Of a stretch of 64,000 nucleotides of DNA, positions 32,311-44,769 are shown in pieces (positions within the stretch are counted from its first letter, which is position 1; every line of letters starts with the position of its first letter). The position numbers were made by a program, and so were the translations under genes. The DNA is taken from positions 514,996,852 to 515,060,851 of the forward strand of contig NC_053390.1 in the NCBI RefSeq assembly GCF_905171765.1, written 5' to 3'. Under the pieces are notes generated by a model. The model did no database searches, was not told the origin of the DNA, and saw nothing but the letters and a program-made list of their open reading frames with translations. Source of the DNA: Bufo bufo. Lineage: Eukaryota > Chordata > Amphibia > Anura > Bufonidae.

Positions 32311-33083
32311 CTGTACTTAATACTCAGGGCCCCAACATAAAGCTACTGTACTCAAATAAACTATTCTTTTTTTCCCTCCCTGTGACAGGACTCACCATCC
32401 AGTTCTATTTCATGAACTGCCCACCACATGGCTGACTCTGACAGGAGCTGTTACAGCTTTGCTTCCTCCCTCCTAGTTCTGAAGGTGCCAAAAGAGGACT
32501 GAAGGAGGAGCTACACGTGTGTAGGTCTGAGTGGGAGGGGCCTAGCTGTATATATTGTTAAGAGAGGGGAGGGCCTGCCTGGGCTGCACTGCCTGCTTTA
32601 CATTATACAATAGACAACAGCAGGTTACAACCTGGAAGCTACTCTCCCCTCGATCCTGCTCTCAGCCTGTAATCCCCCCAACCCATCCATGGCCTGCTGC
32701 CCCCCTTTGGCTGTCCTCACCAGGCCAACGCCCCTCTGCCCCACTTGCAGCTATAGCCATGTTTATAGCTGCCGATGCAGCAGGGCGGCTGGCACTATCA
32801 TGCTCTGAGTCTTCCCTCTGCAAATGGCAGGGGAAGGAGCCAGAGCATCTCCTCTCCTGCGACATAGTGATGCCTGCGCTGGCAGTGTTAAAAGAAAAGG
32901 AGTTCACAGGGCACAGAGGTGAAAATTGAAATGTGACCCCCCACCAATCCCCATTCTCAACCTAAACCCTTCCCTCCTAACATTACATACATCACTACAA
33001 AACATACAGGATAATACAGATCCACAAAGATCATACATCCAGTGGCATCTCATTTGATGTAGCTGTTCTCTTTCCTCATCTTC
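32311..33083. other. No supported gene
   Basis: A 124-codon plus-strand open frame (32555-32929) has no recognisable domain and lies between repeats; not called. A TE-like terminus (GACAGAGACGTAGCTAG) occurs at about 31936, left of the MITE, with no partner found. Confidence 0.3.
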
Positions 33084-33613
33084 TGTCAGGACTGGAATAG
33101 TGGATCAGGTATGGAATCCTTTGGCAGGGACAAAATAATCCCAAAAGTTAGCGTAGTACAAAAAGGTCAATCCAATCGGGTAGTTGGTTCCAGTTCCGGG
33201 TCGTGGCGGGCAGCAGAAATCGTAATCGAGGAAACAGGCAAGGAGTCGGTAGCTGGGAAGTCAGAATAAACAGTGGATTCACAGGGAAGAGCTGGGTGTT
33301 CACCATAAGGTTGAATAACTCAGCAATGAGTCAAGGCTCTGACTGGCTTTAAGTACACAGTGAACCCAGGACCGCCCCCCTGGTTGCCGGGCAACCAGGA
33401 GGCTTCCTTAGTCAGAAGCCAATCATAAGGCTGAGGGCGGTGACGGAGGCTGAAGCCCTACCCCAGCCTGAGTAGCACCTGTGGTCTGGAATGGCGCATG
33501 TGCACTACGCTCGTATCCCCGGGCACATGCGTGCGGCTTGTGTACCGCTCAGGCGCACCCGGCGTCCGACTCGCGCAGGCGCACTGGCCACATTGACATC
33601 AGGTGTCCTGTCA
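33084..33613 (+). mobile_element. Possible solo LTR
   Basis: 530 bp with mirrored ends TGTCAGGAC ... GTCCTGTCA and an LTR-like interior (TTTAAGTACAC near 33350 as possible TATA-like box, CpG-rich 3' part). The flanking five bases (TCTTC and GGAGG) do not match, so the limits or the identity could be wrong. Confidence 0.4.
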
Positions 33614-33829
33614 GGAGGAAGAGGAGGAGCTATCTGTGCCAGCCGCTCGCCCCTGTGAACCCGATGCAAAACGGCCCCCCTGGTTCCCTGACATCTTCTC
33701 CATTCAGACCAGATCACCAGGATTATTTTTCAGCCATCTCTCATCTCTGAAGTTTGACAAACATACATTTTAGTTTCCTACTTTTCCATTATCCTGCCAC
33801 TTTCTGAACACCCTATACTGCCACCCCCA

Positions 33830-34880
33830 ATACTGTGCCCACTGTGCTCCTCAACACTATATGGCAGGAACAGTCCCCCTGAAAATACTAGTAATACACA
33901 GTTAGTGCCCCCTTCAAAAATTATTGGCACACAGTGCCCTAAAAAATAATTGCGCCTAGCAAATACTTCTCCTGACACTAATGGTGTAAACATAGTGTTC
34001 CCCCCCCCAAAAAAAAATTGCTAAGCTGATACTGTGCAGGGTACCCCTTACAGTAAAAGTGCTCCCCAAAGTCCCACCAATAGTAATAATTCTGTGCCAG
34101 AGCGCACTTTAGTAGTAATAGTGCCCCCAATAGTAATAATGTCCCCACTGTGCCCAAGATGCAATAATGCTCTGAAGTGCCCATACTAGTAACCATGCTC
34201 CCCTTAGTAACCCCAGTAGTAATAAAGCTCACCATAATGCCTCCCAGTAGTAATCAGTCTCCTTATACTGTGACAGTAGAAAAATTCCCCCTAAGGTGTG
34301 CCAGTACAAAAATGCCCCTTAAAATGAGCGCCAGTACAAAAAATACACCCTTATAAAGGTGCAAAAAAATAACACTTAATAATGTGAGCTACTAAAAAAA
34401 TGCCCCTGTTCTGTGTTCTGATACAAAAAATATCCCCTCTTAGTGCCCCCAGTTGAGCTGATGTCCCCATAGTGCCCCCATAATGTATGCAGTATTAAAA
34501 TACCTTTATAAAGTGCCCCCAGTAAATGCCCCCATAGTGCTCCTCTCCCCCTTCCCCATAGTACCCCCCATAATGTGCCAGCATAAAATGCCCTTATATA
34601 GTGCCCCCAGTAGATGCCCACATAGTGCTCCTCTTTCCACCTTCCTCATAGTACCCCCATAATGAGTGCCAGTATAAAATTCCCCTATATAGTGCCTCCA
34701 GTCCCCAGTAGATGCCCCCATAATGTGCCAATATAAAATATCCCTTTTTAGTGCCCCCAATAGATGTCCACATAGTGCTTCTGTCCTCCCCTTGCCCATA
34801 TTGTCCCCCATAATGTGCCAGTAAAAAATTCCCCTATATAGTGCCTCCATAGAACTCCCCCCCTCCCATAGTGCGCCCAA
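33830..34880. repeat. Degenerate C-rich minisatellite
   Basis: Long array of variants of AGTGCCCCCAGTAGATGCCC, CCATAATGTGCCAGTATAAAA and AGTAGTAATAGTGCCCCC. Unit length is irregular (30-120 bp). It is similar in theme to 14585-14850 and 57371-58385. Confidence 0.8.
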
Positions 34881-35565
34881 CAGCATTGCACCAAATAAAA
34901 TAAAAAACACTAAATACTTACCTCCATGCTTCTGGCAGTAATGCAACGCAGGCCTCCTCCAGCCTGTGTTCACACTGTAAGAGGCTAGACACTGTAAGAG
35001 AACTAGACTTGAAGCCTATCATAGGAACGGGGAAGGGATCCACCTCTCTCATTCCCCACTGCAGTAATCAACCGTATCGCTGTCCTTAGGATTCAATCCT
35101 GATGAACGTAGAGTGATGAGCGCTTCCACAATGGTGAATCTTATTTCAGACTGCAATAAAGGGGGTCAAGACCTATTGGACCCCCCTGTGGGTGCGTCCC
35201 TGTCCACAGGACCCTGACACAGTTGTACTCGGTGGTAGAGCAAAGAGCAATATGCTAGACTAATTGCTGACTGCAGGCAGCTTTAGGACTGTGGCCTACA
35301 GTATGCCAGGAATATGAAGATATTGTAAGTATCCTGGTGCAAGTTGCACAATGACATCACCGCATCACACTACCTGGGCCAGGATGCTAGCTTTGCAGGG
35401 ACTTGGAAATTATGCTTGTTGTGAAGGGAGTACAATTTTTTTTTATGAAGGGTGGGAGCAGCACAAAGCTGGAATTTATGCAAATTTAGGGAGCACTCGG
35501 GTCATTATTACTTTTTGGAGGACATAAATACTTTGTAAGAGGCAAAGCATTGGACATTATTACTT
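34881..35565. other. Repeat-derived flank of the large Gmr1-like element
   Basis: No gene. Contains CATTATTACTTTTTGGAGGA and CATTATTACTTTGTGGGG, which resemble the sequence right of the Gmr1 element (58516-58630). The element therefore seems to have inserted in a local low-complexity repeat. Confidence 0.4.
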
Positions 35566-35719
35566 TGTGGGGAGTGGGGATTCGCTCTGGTAGACAGGAC
35601 GAGCGGGTGCAGTATAGAGGCAAAGACACATTTGGAACTCAAAAAGTGCAGTGGTTATTCACACTAGTTGCAGGTTCACAGTATGACAGTCCATTTTCAG
35701 TATTGGTGTTAGTTCACAC
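35566..35719 (-). repeat. 3' LTR of the Gmr1-like element, left part
   Basis: GATTCGCTCTGGTAGACAGG to GTTAGTTCACAC matches the LTR at 45169 with a 37-bp internal difference. It is interrupted by a hAT at GTTCACAC and resumes at 41711. Confidence 0.85.
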
Positions 35720-36619
35720 TAGTGTTGATTGAGCACCATAGTGCTCGGGTGCCCGGGCCGAACACATCGGGATGCTCGGGTGCTCTACCGAGCACCCCAG
35801 TATAATGGAAGTCAATGGGAGAACCCGAGCATTAAATCAGGTACCCCTTGCTCTGAAGAGGGGAGGGCGCCTGGTTCATAGGAAATGGTCAGAAATTGAT
35901 GGAAACACCACCGAAATGATTCAGGAACAGCATGGGGAGGATGTCTGGATGCATCTTGGACTCCCAGGTCGCTGCTAGGAACCATGTTGTCCAAGTAGTA
36001 CGCCACTTTTACAGACTGACAATAATACGCACAAAACCAAAGATAAAATCGATTTTAGAGAAAAAAAATTGTTAGGAATTTTTTTTCCCCTGTATATTTA
36101 CTTGTATATAAAGTGCAAGTACTGCCAAAAATTACAAGGAAGAGGCACTCCGATACAACCTGTATATCACATAAAGGAGGGCCTCATTCACATTGTGGTA
36201 CAATTGTTCATGTAGTGGGACTCCTACATTCATAAAGGAATCGGCACCAATACACCCTTTGTTACACATAAAGGAGGGTATGATACACAGCCTTGAAAAA
36301 GTATGATTGATTGCCTTCTGGTGACTCTCAAAAACATTTGGAGCAAGGGCCTGCTGATCTGACCATCTAAAACATTATGGGTGAGGGCCTGCTGTCGCTT
36401 TGGTGACTCTAGATAACCTGGGGCCGATCGCACGTCTCCGTGACGGCGACGATCCATTCGGATGTCTGGCCTATCAACTTTCAATGTTATTGTCAGTGCA
36501 AACCATGGTGACTACGGGTAACGGGGAATCATGGTTCGATTTCGGAGACGGAGCCTGAGAAACGGCTACGGCTACCACATCCAAGTAATGCAGCATGCAC
36601 GCAAATTACCTATTAGGTA

Positions 36620-37430
36620 TAATTAGGTGAGGGCCCGCAGGTGATCTGACCCTGTAAAAGATTTTAGGTGCGGGCCTGCTGGTGAGCTGACCCTGTAAAA
36701 GATTGTAGGTGAAGGCCTGCTGGTGAGCTGACCCTGTAAAAAAATTATATGCAAGTGCCTGCTGGTGAGCAGACCCTGTAAAAAATTAGATGTGAGGGCC
36801 TGCTGGTGAGCTGACCCTATAAAAGATTTGAGATGCGGGCCTGCTGGTGAGCTGACCCTGTAAAAGATTTTAGGTGCGGGCCTGCTGGTGAGCTGACCCT
36901 GTAAAAGATTTTAGGTGCGGGCCTGCTGGTGAGCTGACCCTGTAGAATATTTTAGGTAAGGGCCTGCTTGTGAGCTGACCCTGTAAAAGATTTATTTTAG
37001 GTGCGGGCCTGCTGGTGAGCTGGCCCTGTAAAAAGTTGTAGGTGAGGGCCTGAATGTGAGCTGACCCTCTAAAACATTAAATGTGAGGACCTTCAGGTGA
37101 GCTGACCCTGTAAGAGATTGTAGGTGAAGGTCTGCTGGTGAGCTGACCCTGTAAAACATTACAGTATATGCAAGGGCCTGCTGGTGAGCTGACCCTCTAA
37201 AAAATTATATGTGAGGGCCTGCTGGTGAGTTGACCCTGTAAAACAATATATGCGAGGGCCTGCTGGTGAGCTGACCCTCTAAAAAAATTGTATGCAACGG
37301 CCTGCTGGTGAGCTGACCCTGTAAAACATGATATGCAAGGGCTTGCTGGTGAGCTGACCCTTTAAAAAAAATTATATGCGAGGACCTGCAGCTGAGCTGA
37401 CCCTGTAAAACATTATATGCGAAGGGCATA
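36620..37430. repeat. 41-42 bp minisatellite in the hAT
   Basis: About 19 units of GGGCCTGCTGGTGAGCTGAC plus CCTGTAAAAGATTTTAGGTGC, variation mainly in the A/T-rich half. Confidence 0.92.
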
Positions 37431-37809
37431 TATGCAAGGGCATTATATGTGACATATTGTGCGCAGTACTGGAGACCATATCTCCAGAAAGATATGTATG
37501 TTGTAAGGCACTGAGGGATCATTGAGGATGCTGATATGGTCTGCAATTTACTCCTTCACCATCTTTCAAAATTTTTCCATTCTTGTGACACTAGGCCACA
37601 CATCAGGGTAAGGGTGATGCCGGGGTGTCATGAAACTGTCCCAGGCTTTGGAGAGTGTTGCCCTGCCTCTGGTGGAACTGCTGTGTGTTCACCTTGTCTC
37701 CAATCCTCGGTTGGCCAAGGAACTACGGACTCGGAAATTTATGGAGCAATTTTTTAACAAAGATCTTTTGGTATTGCAACGTTTTGCTTGTCCTCTTCAC
37801 CAGGGGAAT

Positions 37810-40660
37810 GAGAAATCAAAAGTTCTCTTTGTTGCGTTGGTCGAGAAGGGTGAACAACCAGTAATTTGTGTTGTCTAAAATGCGTGTAACGAGCGGGTCG
37901 CGGGAAAGGCAGCCTAACAGGAAGTCAGCCATGCATGCCAGAGTACCAACAGGCAAGACTGTCGTCATCCCAGGGATCACTCTCAATCTCCTCATCCTCT
38001 TCCTCCTCTTCTGCCCACCCACGCTGAACAGATGGAATTAAACTTCCATGGGTACTACTTTCTGTAGCGGAGGCAACCGTCTCCTTCTCCTCCTCCTGTT
38101 CATCGCCCAGTTCGCACAAGGAAGACAAACTGAGGGTGGTCTGGCTATCACCCTATGTAATGTCTTCCCCCATTTCCACCTCTTCCACATGCAAAGCGTC
38201 GTCCCTAATTGTGAGCAGCGAGCGTTTGAGTAGACACAGAAGTGGAATGGTTACGCTGATAATAGCGTTATCGCCACTTACCATCTGTGTCGATTCTTCA
38301 AAGTTTCTTAAAACCTCACAGAGGTCAGGCATCCATGCCCACTCCTCGCTTGTGAATAGCGGAAGCTGACTGGAAAGACGACGACCATGTTGCAGCTGGT
38401 AATCCATTACTGCCCTCTGCTGCTCACAAAGCCTGGCCAACATGTGGAATGTGGAATTCCAGTGCATGCTCAAGTCGCACAACAGCCGGTGAGCTGGCAA
38501 TTTCAAGCGCTGCTGCAGCAATGACAGACCGGCTGAAGCTGTTGATAACTTGCGGAAATGTGCACACACGCGGCACACCTTCACCAGTAGCTCAGGCAAA
38601 TTGGGGTAGGTTTTGAGAAACCGCTGAACCACAAGGTTGAACACGTGGGCTAGAAATGGGATGTGTCTGAGCTTGCCGAGCTCCAAAGCCGCCACCAACT
38701 TACGGCCATTATCAGACACAACTATGCCTGGTTGTAGGTTGAGTGGCGAGAGCCACAGCTCAGTCTGGTCTCTTATCCCCTGCCGCAGCTCTGCGGCGGT
38801 GTGCTGTTTGTCCCCTAAGCATATCAGCTTCACTACGGCCTGTTGCCGCTTCTCCACTGCAGTGCTACACTGCTTCCAGCTACCGACTGATGACTGACTG
38901 GTGCTGCACACGGATAAATCGGAGGTGGAAGTGGAGGAGGAGGCGGACGATGAGAATTGGGGTTTGGAGCCACTAACGTAGGTGCTGGCGGAAACCCTGA
39001 TCGACGTACTGCCCGCAATCTTTGGCGTCGGTAGCACCTGTGCCATCCCAGGGTACGACTTGCTCCCGGCCTCCACAACATTCACCCAGTGTGCCATCAG
39101 GGAAATGTAGCGTCCCTGTCCGAATGTACTTGTCTATGTGTCCGTGGTTAAGTGGACCTTCCCAGTAACTGAGTTGGTCAGGGCACGTGAGATGTTACGG
39201 GACACATGTTGGTGTAAGGCGGGCACGGCACACCTTGAAAAATAGTGGTGGCTGTGGACTGCGTAACGTGGGACAGCTGCCAACATCAGGTTGCAGAAGG
39301 CTTCCATGTCCACAAGCCTAAATGGCAACATATCCAGGGCCAGTAATTTGGGAAGCTGCGCATATAGTGCTATGACCTGTGGATGGGTGGCTGCATATTT
39401 TTGCTTGCATTCAAAGGCCTGGGGTAAGGACATTTGGACGCTGCGCTGGAATACGGAAGTAAATGTGGTCGCTGATGGTGCTTGCAAAGGTCCAGGTGCA
39501 GGGCGGGAGGCATCCGGGCCTGTGCCTTCAACAGGGGATTGGCCAGCACGTAACATAGGAGAAGAGGAGGCAGTGGTGTGACTCGCAGACACAGATTGTG
39601 GACCAAGTCGTTTGTCCCACTTATTACGGTGCTTCGATGCCATGTGGCGGATCATGCTGGTGGTGGTGAGATTGCTAGTGTTCACGCCCTGACTCATTTT
39701 CATATGGCACAGGTTGCAAACTACTATTCTTTTGCCGTCCGCACTTTCCTCAAAAAAGTGTCATACTGCGGAGCATCTACCCCTTGGCAAGAGAGATTTC
39801 CGCAAGAGGATTCTCTGTGGAACAGTTGTGGGCCTGTTTGGTGTGGCCTGCCTTCTCCATTTTGCCACCCCACTGCCTCTTCCATCCTGTTGCGGTGCTG
39901 CAGATCCCTCCCCCTCTGTACTGCTGTCCTCGCTCGGCTTTCCACCTTCCCAGGTTGGGTCAGTGACCTCATCGTCCACCACCTCCTCTTCCACTTCCTA
40001 ACTCGTATTATCCTCCTGATTTGCTGACCTAACCACAACCTCAGGGATTGACAACTGTGTCTCATCCTCTTCATCAACCTCTTGAGATACTAATTGCGGT
40101 TGACTCATTGGCAACTGTGTCTCATCATCATCCACCTTATTAAACACTAATTGCCGTTCCCCACCATCATGTTCTTTTGATTGTGGATGCTCAAGAGGTT
40201 GGGAATCAGGGCACAAGAACTCATGTCCCTCTTCAAGCGTGCTTGGCGAGAGGGCCAAATCAAGTAATGGCAATGAAAAGAGGTCCTCAGAATATCCGAG
40301 TGTGGGATCACTTGTTTGGCCAGACTGTACATGGTGGGAGGAAGGAGGATCAGGGTAAGTATTGTGTTGACCAGACTCCTGGCTACTGAGACTGGACTTG
40401 GTGGAAGACAGGGTGGTGCTTAACCGACTGGAAGCATTATCTGCTGCAATCCAACCGACCACCTGGTCGCACTGGTCTGACTTCAAGAGTGGTGTCCTGC
40501 GCCGCCCTGCAAACTGGGACATGAAGCTAAGTATTGTGGATGATTGTTTTTCTTGTGCTCTGGCAGCAGGCACAGTTTCTCCACGCCCGGGGCCACGGCC
40601 TCTGCGTGCACCATCAGCATCACGGCCACTTCCACATCCCTTACTGCTCACATTCTTCAT
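37810..40660 (-). pseudogene. ZBED-type hAT transposase, three separated frames
   Basis: The N-terminal 220-codon frame starts at 40660: basic GRGPGRGETVP region, then serine- and acid-rich. A BED finger is in 39724-39610 (VVCNLCHMKMSQGV ... MIRHMASKHRNKWDK; C-X2-C ... H-X4-H), with the following N-terminal helices to 39134. The catalytic-region frame (39097-38153, 314 codons) has VVSDNGRKLVAALELG, IPFLAHVFNLVVQRFL, MHWNSTFHMLARLCEQQRAV and ISVTIPLLCLL. An acidic tail continues to about 37930 and then decays. Stops or frameshifts separate the three frames. The usual C-terminal hAT dimerisation block is not recognisable. The protein would have excised and inserted the element, making 8-bp target duplications as observed. 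Confidence 0.85.
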
Positions 40661-41710
40661 TTTAAATGTGATATATGCTTGAAAGTATGTAACACGTACA
40701 GTAGCATAGGATTTGGAAGTCTATGCGCAAAAAAATTACAAAGGGATTTGTGATTAGGAAACGTTATACAGGACAGGTACCACAGGTAATGTCACTGTTC
40801 GCAGTGTCTACGGAAAAAGGTACACTGGATGTCACTGATATGCACACTTTAAACAGGAGATGTGGCGCGGATAATTTAACTGTCCACAGCGGACACCATC
40901 TACGTAAAAAGTGCACTGGATTTCACTGATATTTTAGGGATGTGCACACTTTAAACAGGAGATGTGGCGTGGATAATTTAACTGTCCGCAGCGGACACCG
41001 TCTACGGAAAAGTGCACTGGATGTCACTGATATTTTAGGCATGCGCATACTTTAAAAAGGAGATGTGGCGCAAATAATTTAAGTGTCCGCAGTGGCCTAT
41101 TACACAGTATTTAGCACAGGATGCGCTAAAATATATATTGCTGCTGTCACACACAATAGTCCTTGAAAGGATTTTTGGGTCTCTGAAAAGTTTTTGCTTA
41201 AAAATCTTCCTATTACACTCCCTACACTGTCTGTCCTTTATTATGCATAGCTCTCCCTAACACTGAGCAATTTAGCGCAGGTTGCGCTACAAACATATAT
41301 TGCTGCTGTCACACACAATAGTCCTTACAAGGACTTTTGGGTCTCTGAAACATTTTTGTACAAAAATAATATTCAATTACACTCCCTACACTCTCTGTCC
41401 CTTCCTATGCTCAGCTCTCCCTGACTACGAATGATCATAACATGCATCATCGGGTGTTATATAGCACCTGATGACGCGCTCCGGCTAGCCAATCACTGTA
41501 ATGCCAGTAGCCAACATGGCTACTGGCATTACAGTGGGGGCAGTACTTACCTGCCGTTTATTGGCTGTGTAGCAGCCAAGAAACGTGCGGGGAGGAGACT
41601 CGAGCATGTCGCTCGAGCACATGCTGTACTCGGCCGAGTACTGCCATGTGCCTAGCATCGAGATGCTCGAGCCGAAAAGGTGTTCGGCCGAGCAGGCTCG
41701 ATCATCACTA

Positions 41711-42181
41711 GTTCACACCCAAAACAGTTCATGTAGAAAAAGCATTCACCTTTGATCCTGGGTGCTTAATCCACACCCAGCTGAATGCTCAGCCTCAGAA
41801 AGTCCATCTGCAGGCTTTAGGCGGCCTGCTCACCCGACACACTGTCTTCAGCTTTCATCCCACACACAGGCCTCAGATCTCAGCAGAGTTTCACACAGCT
41901 CCATTATCAGAGAGGAGTAATCCACCCACCTGATTTTGCTGTCTGTTTTTTTTATAGACCTGTCAAATTCCGGCCTGGACCGTGGGGAGTAGTCACCCAT
42001 CCAGCGCTTTGAATACTCCCAGTAAGAGCAGTCCCGGATCAGCTATTTACAGCCATACTTGATAGCAAGGTGTCAAACAGCAACTGCTGCTTACACAGAA
42101 AACTGGCTCTTACTGCACCCAGGCCAGAAACCTCGGTGACACATACCCATCATCTACGATGATTCCTTGTACCTTCTTACA
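41711..42181 (-). repeat. 3' LTR of the Gmr1-like element, right part
   Basis: Resumes with GTTCACACCCAAAACAGTTC and ends CCTTGTACCTTCTTACA at 42181, the LTR edge, since the polypurine tract follows. Confidence 0.88.
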
Positions 42182-42194
42182 TACCTCCCCCTTT
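42182..42194 (-). other. Polypurine tract of the Gmr1-like element
   Basis: Minus strand AAAGGGGGAGGTA immediately before LTR start TGTAAGAAGG. Confidence 0.8.
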
Positions 42195-42580
42195 GTTCAA
42201 CCCTGAGGGGGTGAACACATGCCATACAGTGCACTCGGGACAGGGCATCTGCGTTTTCCCGCAAGCGGCCTTCCCTGTGTTCTACAGAGAACTTAAAGTT
42301 CTGTAAGGACAGGAACCACCTGGTGACTCGGGCATTTATCTCTTTGGCCTGGCTCATCCACATGAGAGGGGAGTGGTCAGTCACCAGGTGGAACTTTCTC
42401 CCCAACAAATAGTAGCGGAGAGACTCGATTGCCCACTTGATAGCCAGGCACTCTCTCTCCACTATACTCTACCTGGTTTCGGCTGGGGTAAGCTTGCGGT
42501 TTAGGAAGACAACGGGATGGTCCTTCCCGTTAACTTCCTGACAGTACAGCACCGAGGGGCCAAAACCGCTTCCCCTAAAA
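42195..42580 (-). pseudogene. RNase H of the Gmr1-like element
   Basis: Minus strand: remnants of LNRKLTPAET, then the frame from 42462 with ERECLAIKWAIESLRYYLLG, FHLVTDHSPLMWM and ENADALSRV. These are RNase H blocks of Ty3/gypsy pol, including the TDH catalytic Asp. It follows the integrase instead of preceding it. The reverse transcriptase that should lie between them is missing. A stop interrupts the frame just upstream of 42462. Confidence 0.85.
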
Positions 42581-43660
42581 AACCTGGTCGCGGGCTGTCT
42601 TCAGTACAGGTTTCCCTATCTTTCCACGGTTTTAGTAAATTCACATAGTGCACCTGCTCTGGCTTTCGCCTCCCTGGCTGGTGTACCTTGTAATTTATCT
42701 CCCCAATTTTCTCACGTACCTCCTAGGGCCCCTGTCACTTGACCAGGAACTTACTGTCCATGGTCAGCACCATAACCAAAACCCGATCACCCAAGTTAAA
42801 GATCCGGACCCGAGCCTGCCGATTATAGATCTGACTCTAGGCTCGCTGAGCGGCCTCCATATGCTCCTTGACAAAAAACAAAATGGTCTCTATCCGCTGT
42901 TGCATCTTGGTAACATACTCAAGGACACTTTTATCCGGAGTGGGCTGCTGTTCCCACGCCTCTTTGGCCAACAAACCACGAGGATGTCTGCCATATAACA
43001 ATTCGAAGGGTGAGAACCCAGTAGAGGACTGGGGCACCTCTTGAACAGCGAACATGAGATAGGGCAGAAGAAGTTCCCAGTCCTTCCCATCTTTAGACAC
43101 CACCCTTTTTAACATGTTTTTTTATTGTTTTGTTAAACCTCTCAACCAGATCGTCCGTTTGCAGATGGTACACGGACGTCAGTAACTGTCTAATATGGAG
43201 CAACTTACATAGTTCCCTCATGACCTTGAACATAAAAGGGGTCAGTCCGAACCTCTTAAGGTAGCCCCACTCGGGAGAACATCTCCATTAGCTCCTTAGC
43301 TATAAGTTTAGCCGTTGTATGTCGCAGTGGCACCGCCTCCGGGTACTGAGTGGCGTAGTCTAGGACCACCATGATGTGTTGGTGTCCTCTAGTGGACTTT
43401 GGTACCCGGCCTACGAGGTCTATAGCGATTCGCTCAAATGGTACCTCGATGATCGGGAGAGGTACCAATGGACTGCAGAAAAGGTGCTGGGAGTTAGTTG
43501 CCTGGGAGGTCGGGCAAGATTTGCAGAATTCGTCCACCTATCTAAACACACTGGGCCAGTAAAATCGTTGTAATATCCGGTCCTGTGTTTTCTGAATTCC
43601 CAGATTACCCCCGAGAACATGTTGGTGGGATAACTCTAACACAAGTTTGCGGTAAGCCTG
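42581..43660 (-). pseudogene. Integrase of the Gmr1-like element
   Basis: Minus strand pieces: QKTQDRILQRFYW (near 43590), zinc region with CKSCPTSQ, core IDLVGRVPKSTRGHQHIMVVLDYATQYPEAVPL (43537-43256; first catalytic Asp in the core), then after frame changes FAVQEVPQSSTGFSPFELLYG and RHPRGLLAKEAW (43115-42837), ending with a linker containing HYVNLLKPW (near 42640). Frames are broken in at least two places. The gag-derived sequence joins directly upstream near 43935. Confidence 0.85.
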
Positions 43661-44231
43661 GGGCACCACCAACTATTCAATATGTTCACTTTGTTCACCC
43701 TGCATTTGGCTTACCCGATACAACATATCTTCATGAACCACAAAACGCAGGAACACCGACTCTGCCTCCGGTTGTTGTGGTTCACCATCTACTATCAATA
43801 CATTTTCCCAGGCTCGGGATAAGGTTGGGTCCCGGTGTTGTGCGGTACCAAAATTATCCCCAGAGACATTTAGGTCTGCCAGCTCAGGCCCTGGTGGCAA
43901 GTCCTCCACGTCTCCCACCATTACACTTAGTGTCTGGGGTTGAGATTTAGGGGGTTTGACTGCCCATCTCCCGAAAGAACCCTCCTTAAGATTCTTAGTA
44001 GCCTCGTAGCGCTCCACCAGGTCCACCATCTCCAGGGCAATGCCAGGTGACACCTGGCCGATCCAGTGCTGGAGAGGGGGTGGCAGAGCCCCCCAGAAGA
44101 TATCGGCCAATAGTCTATCCAGCATAGCCGTTGGACTCCGCACATCAGGCTGTAGCCACTTTTGCAAAAGGTGGAGTAAGTCATAATACTGGGGACTCGC
44201 GGGCTCAGCCGGCTTAAACCCCCACTGCAAA

Positions 44232-44388
44232 TACTGTGAAGGAGTTTAAGCATGCATGGGATAGGCATAAGGCCATCCTTCATATAAGATAGGGCCAGGG
44301 GCTATTCATAGTATTCAGTATATTGGGCAGACTAGATGGGCCAAATAGTTCTTATCTGCCAACACATTCTATGTTTCTATATACCCGC
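44232..44388. repeat. Dispersed repeat fragment in gag unit 1
   Basis: GTGAAGGAGTTTAAGCATGC to TTGGGCAGACTAGATGGGCC and ACATTCTATGTTTCTAT; an interspersed repeat 3' end inserted in gag. The identical insertion is in unit 2 (54560-54722). Confidence 0.75.
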
Positions 44389-44528
44389 TGGCCTGGACCA
44401 ACACATTGACCCCCAGTCTGGCCAAAATCTGACCCTTTACTTTCTGGTAGCCGGCCGCTTGATCGTCCGGCAAGTCGAAATACACCCGCTGGGAATCAGA
44501 TGCCAGGAACGGAGGAACAACCTCGGCC

Positions 44529-44769
44529 AGAAATAGTGAATTATCCAGCTTACCCATATTTATCCTGTGATTCTGTGCACGAAGCAGACCCAAGCCAGTC
44601 CAGACATCATGGAATGTAAAAAAACACAAAGGCTCCAGCACTCGTGGTAAAAGTTTTTCCTGGTCCTGGTCTTTATTGCACCAAAATTATGTTATACAAA
44701 CACAGTGAACCCCTCTCCACTCCCCCAGATTTACGCGTTTCGAACTATTAAGTTCTTAGTCATAATCCG
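44529..44769 (-). repeat. Penelope-like? fragment with hammerhead-like end
   Basis: Inserted in gag. Minus-strand start GACTAAGAACTTAATAGTTC then GAAACGCG (44734-44764) has the layout UGA-N-, stem II hairpin (GAACT-TAAT-AGTTC), GAAAC of a hammerhead, with the core G missing. The rest has no coding motif. The same insertion sits in unit 2 at 54869-55109. Family assignment is tentative. Confidence 0.35.

Larger units (their letters stand above)
35720..41710 (-). mobile_element. 5991-bp hAT transposon (TAGTG termini)
   Basis: Termini TAGTGTTGATTGAGCAC (left) and, inverted, TAGTGATGATCGAGC (right). Perfect 8-bp target duplication GTTCACAC at 35712-35719 and 41711-41718; its removal restores the LTR as seen at 45277-45300. 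Subterminal CTCGG/CCGAG words are repeated near both ends. It carries a BED-type hAT transposase pseudogene on the minus strand and a 41-bp minisatellite. Short direct repeats (GCACTGGATGTCACTGATAT, ACACACAATAGTCCTT) lie at 40.8-41.4 kb. Confidence 0.95.

Noticed and set aside
32555..32929. 124-codon plus-strand open frame
   Set aside because: No domain, no conserved context, GC-rich region between repeats; could be chance.
33084..33613. Firm call of a solo LTR
   Set aside because: Ends mirror each other but the flanking bases do not form a duplication; reported only with low confidence.
31930..35210. A single large DNA transposon from GACAGAGACGTAGC to GCGTCCCTGTCC
   Set aside because: The ends are only weakly similar and no 8-bp or other target duplication was found.
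36620..37430. Array considered as CRISPR-like
   Set aside because: Units are contiguous variants of one 41-bp sequence with no unique spacers; eukaryotic minisatellite in a hAT. The same holds for 1198-2165 and 57371-58385.
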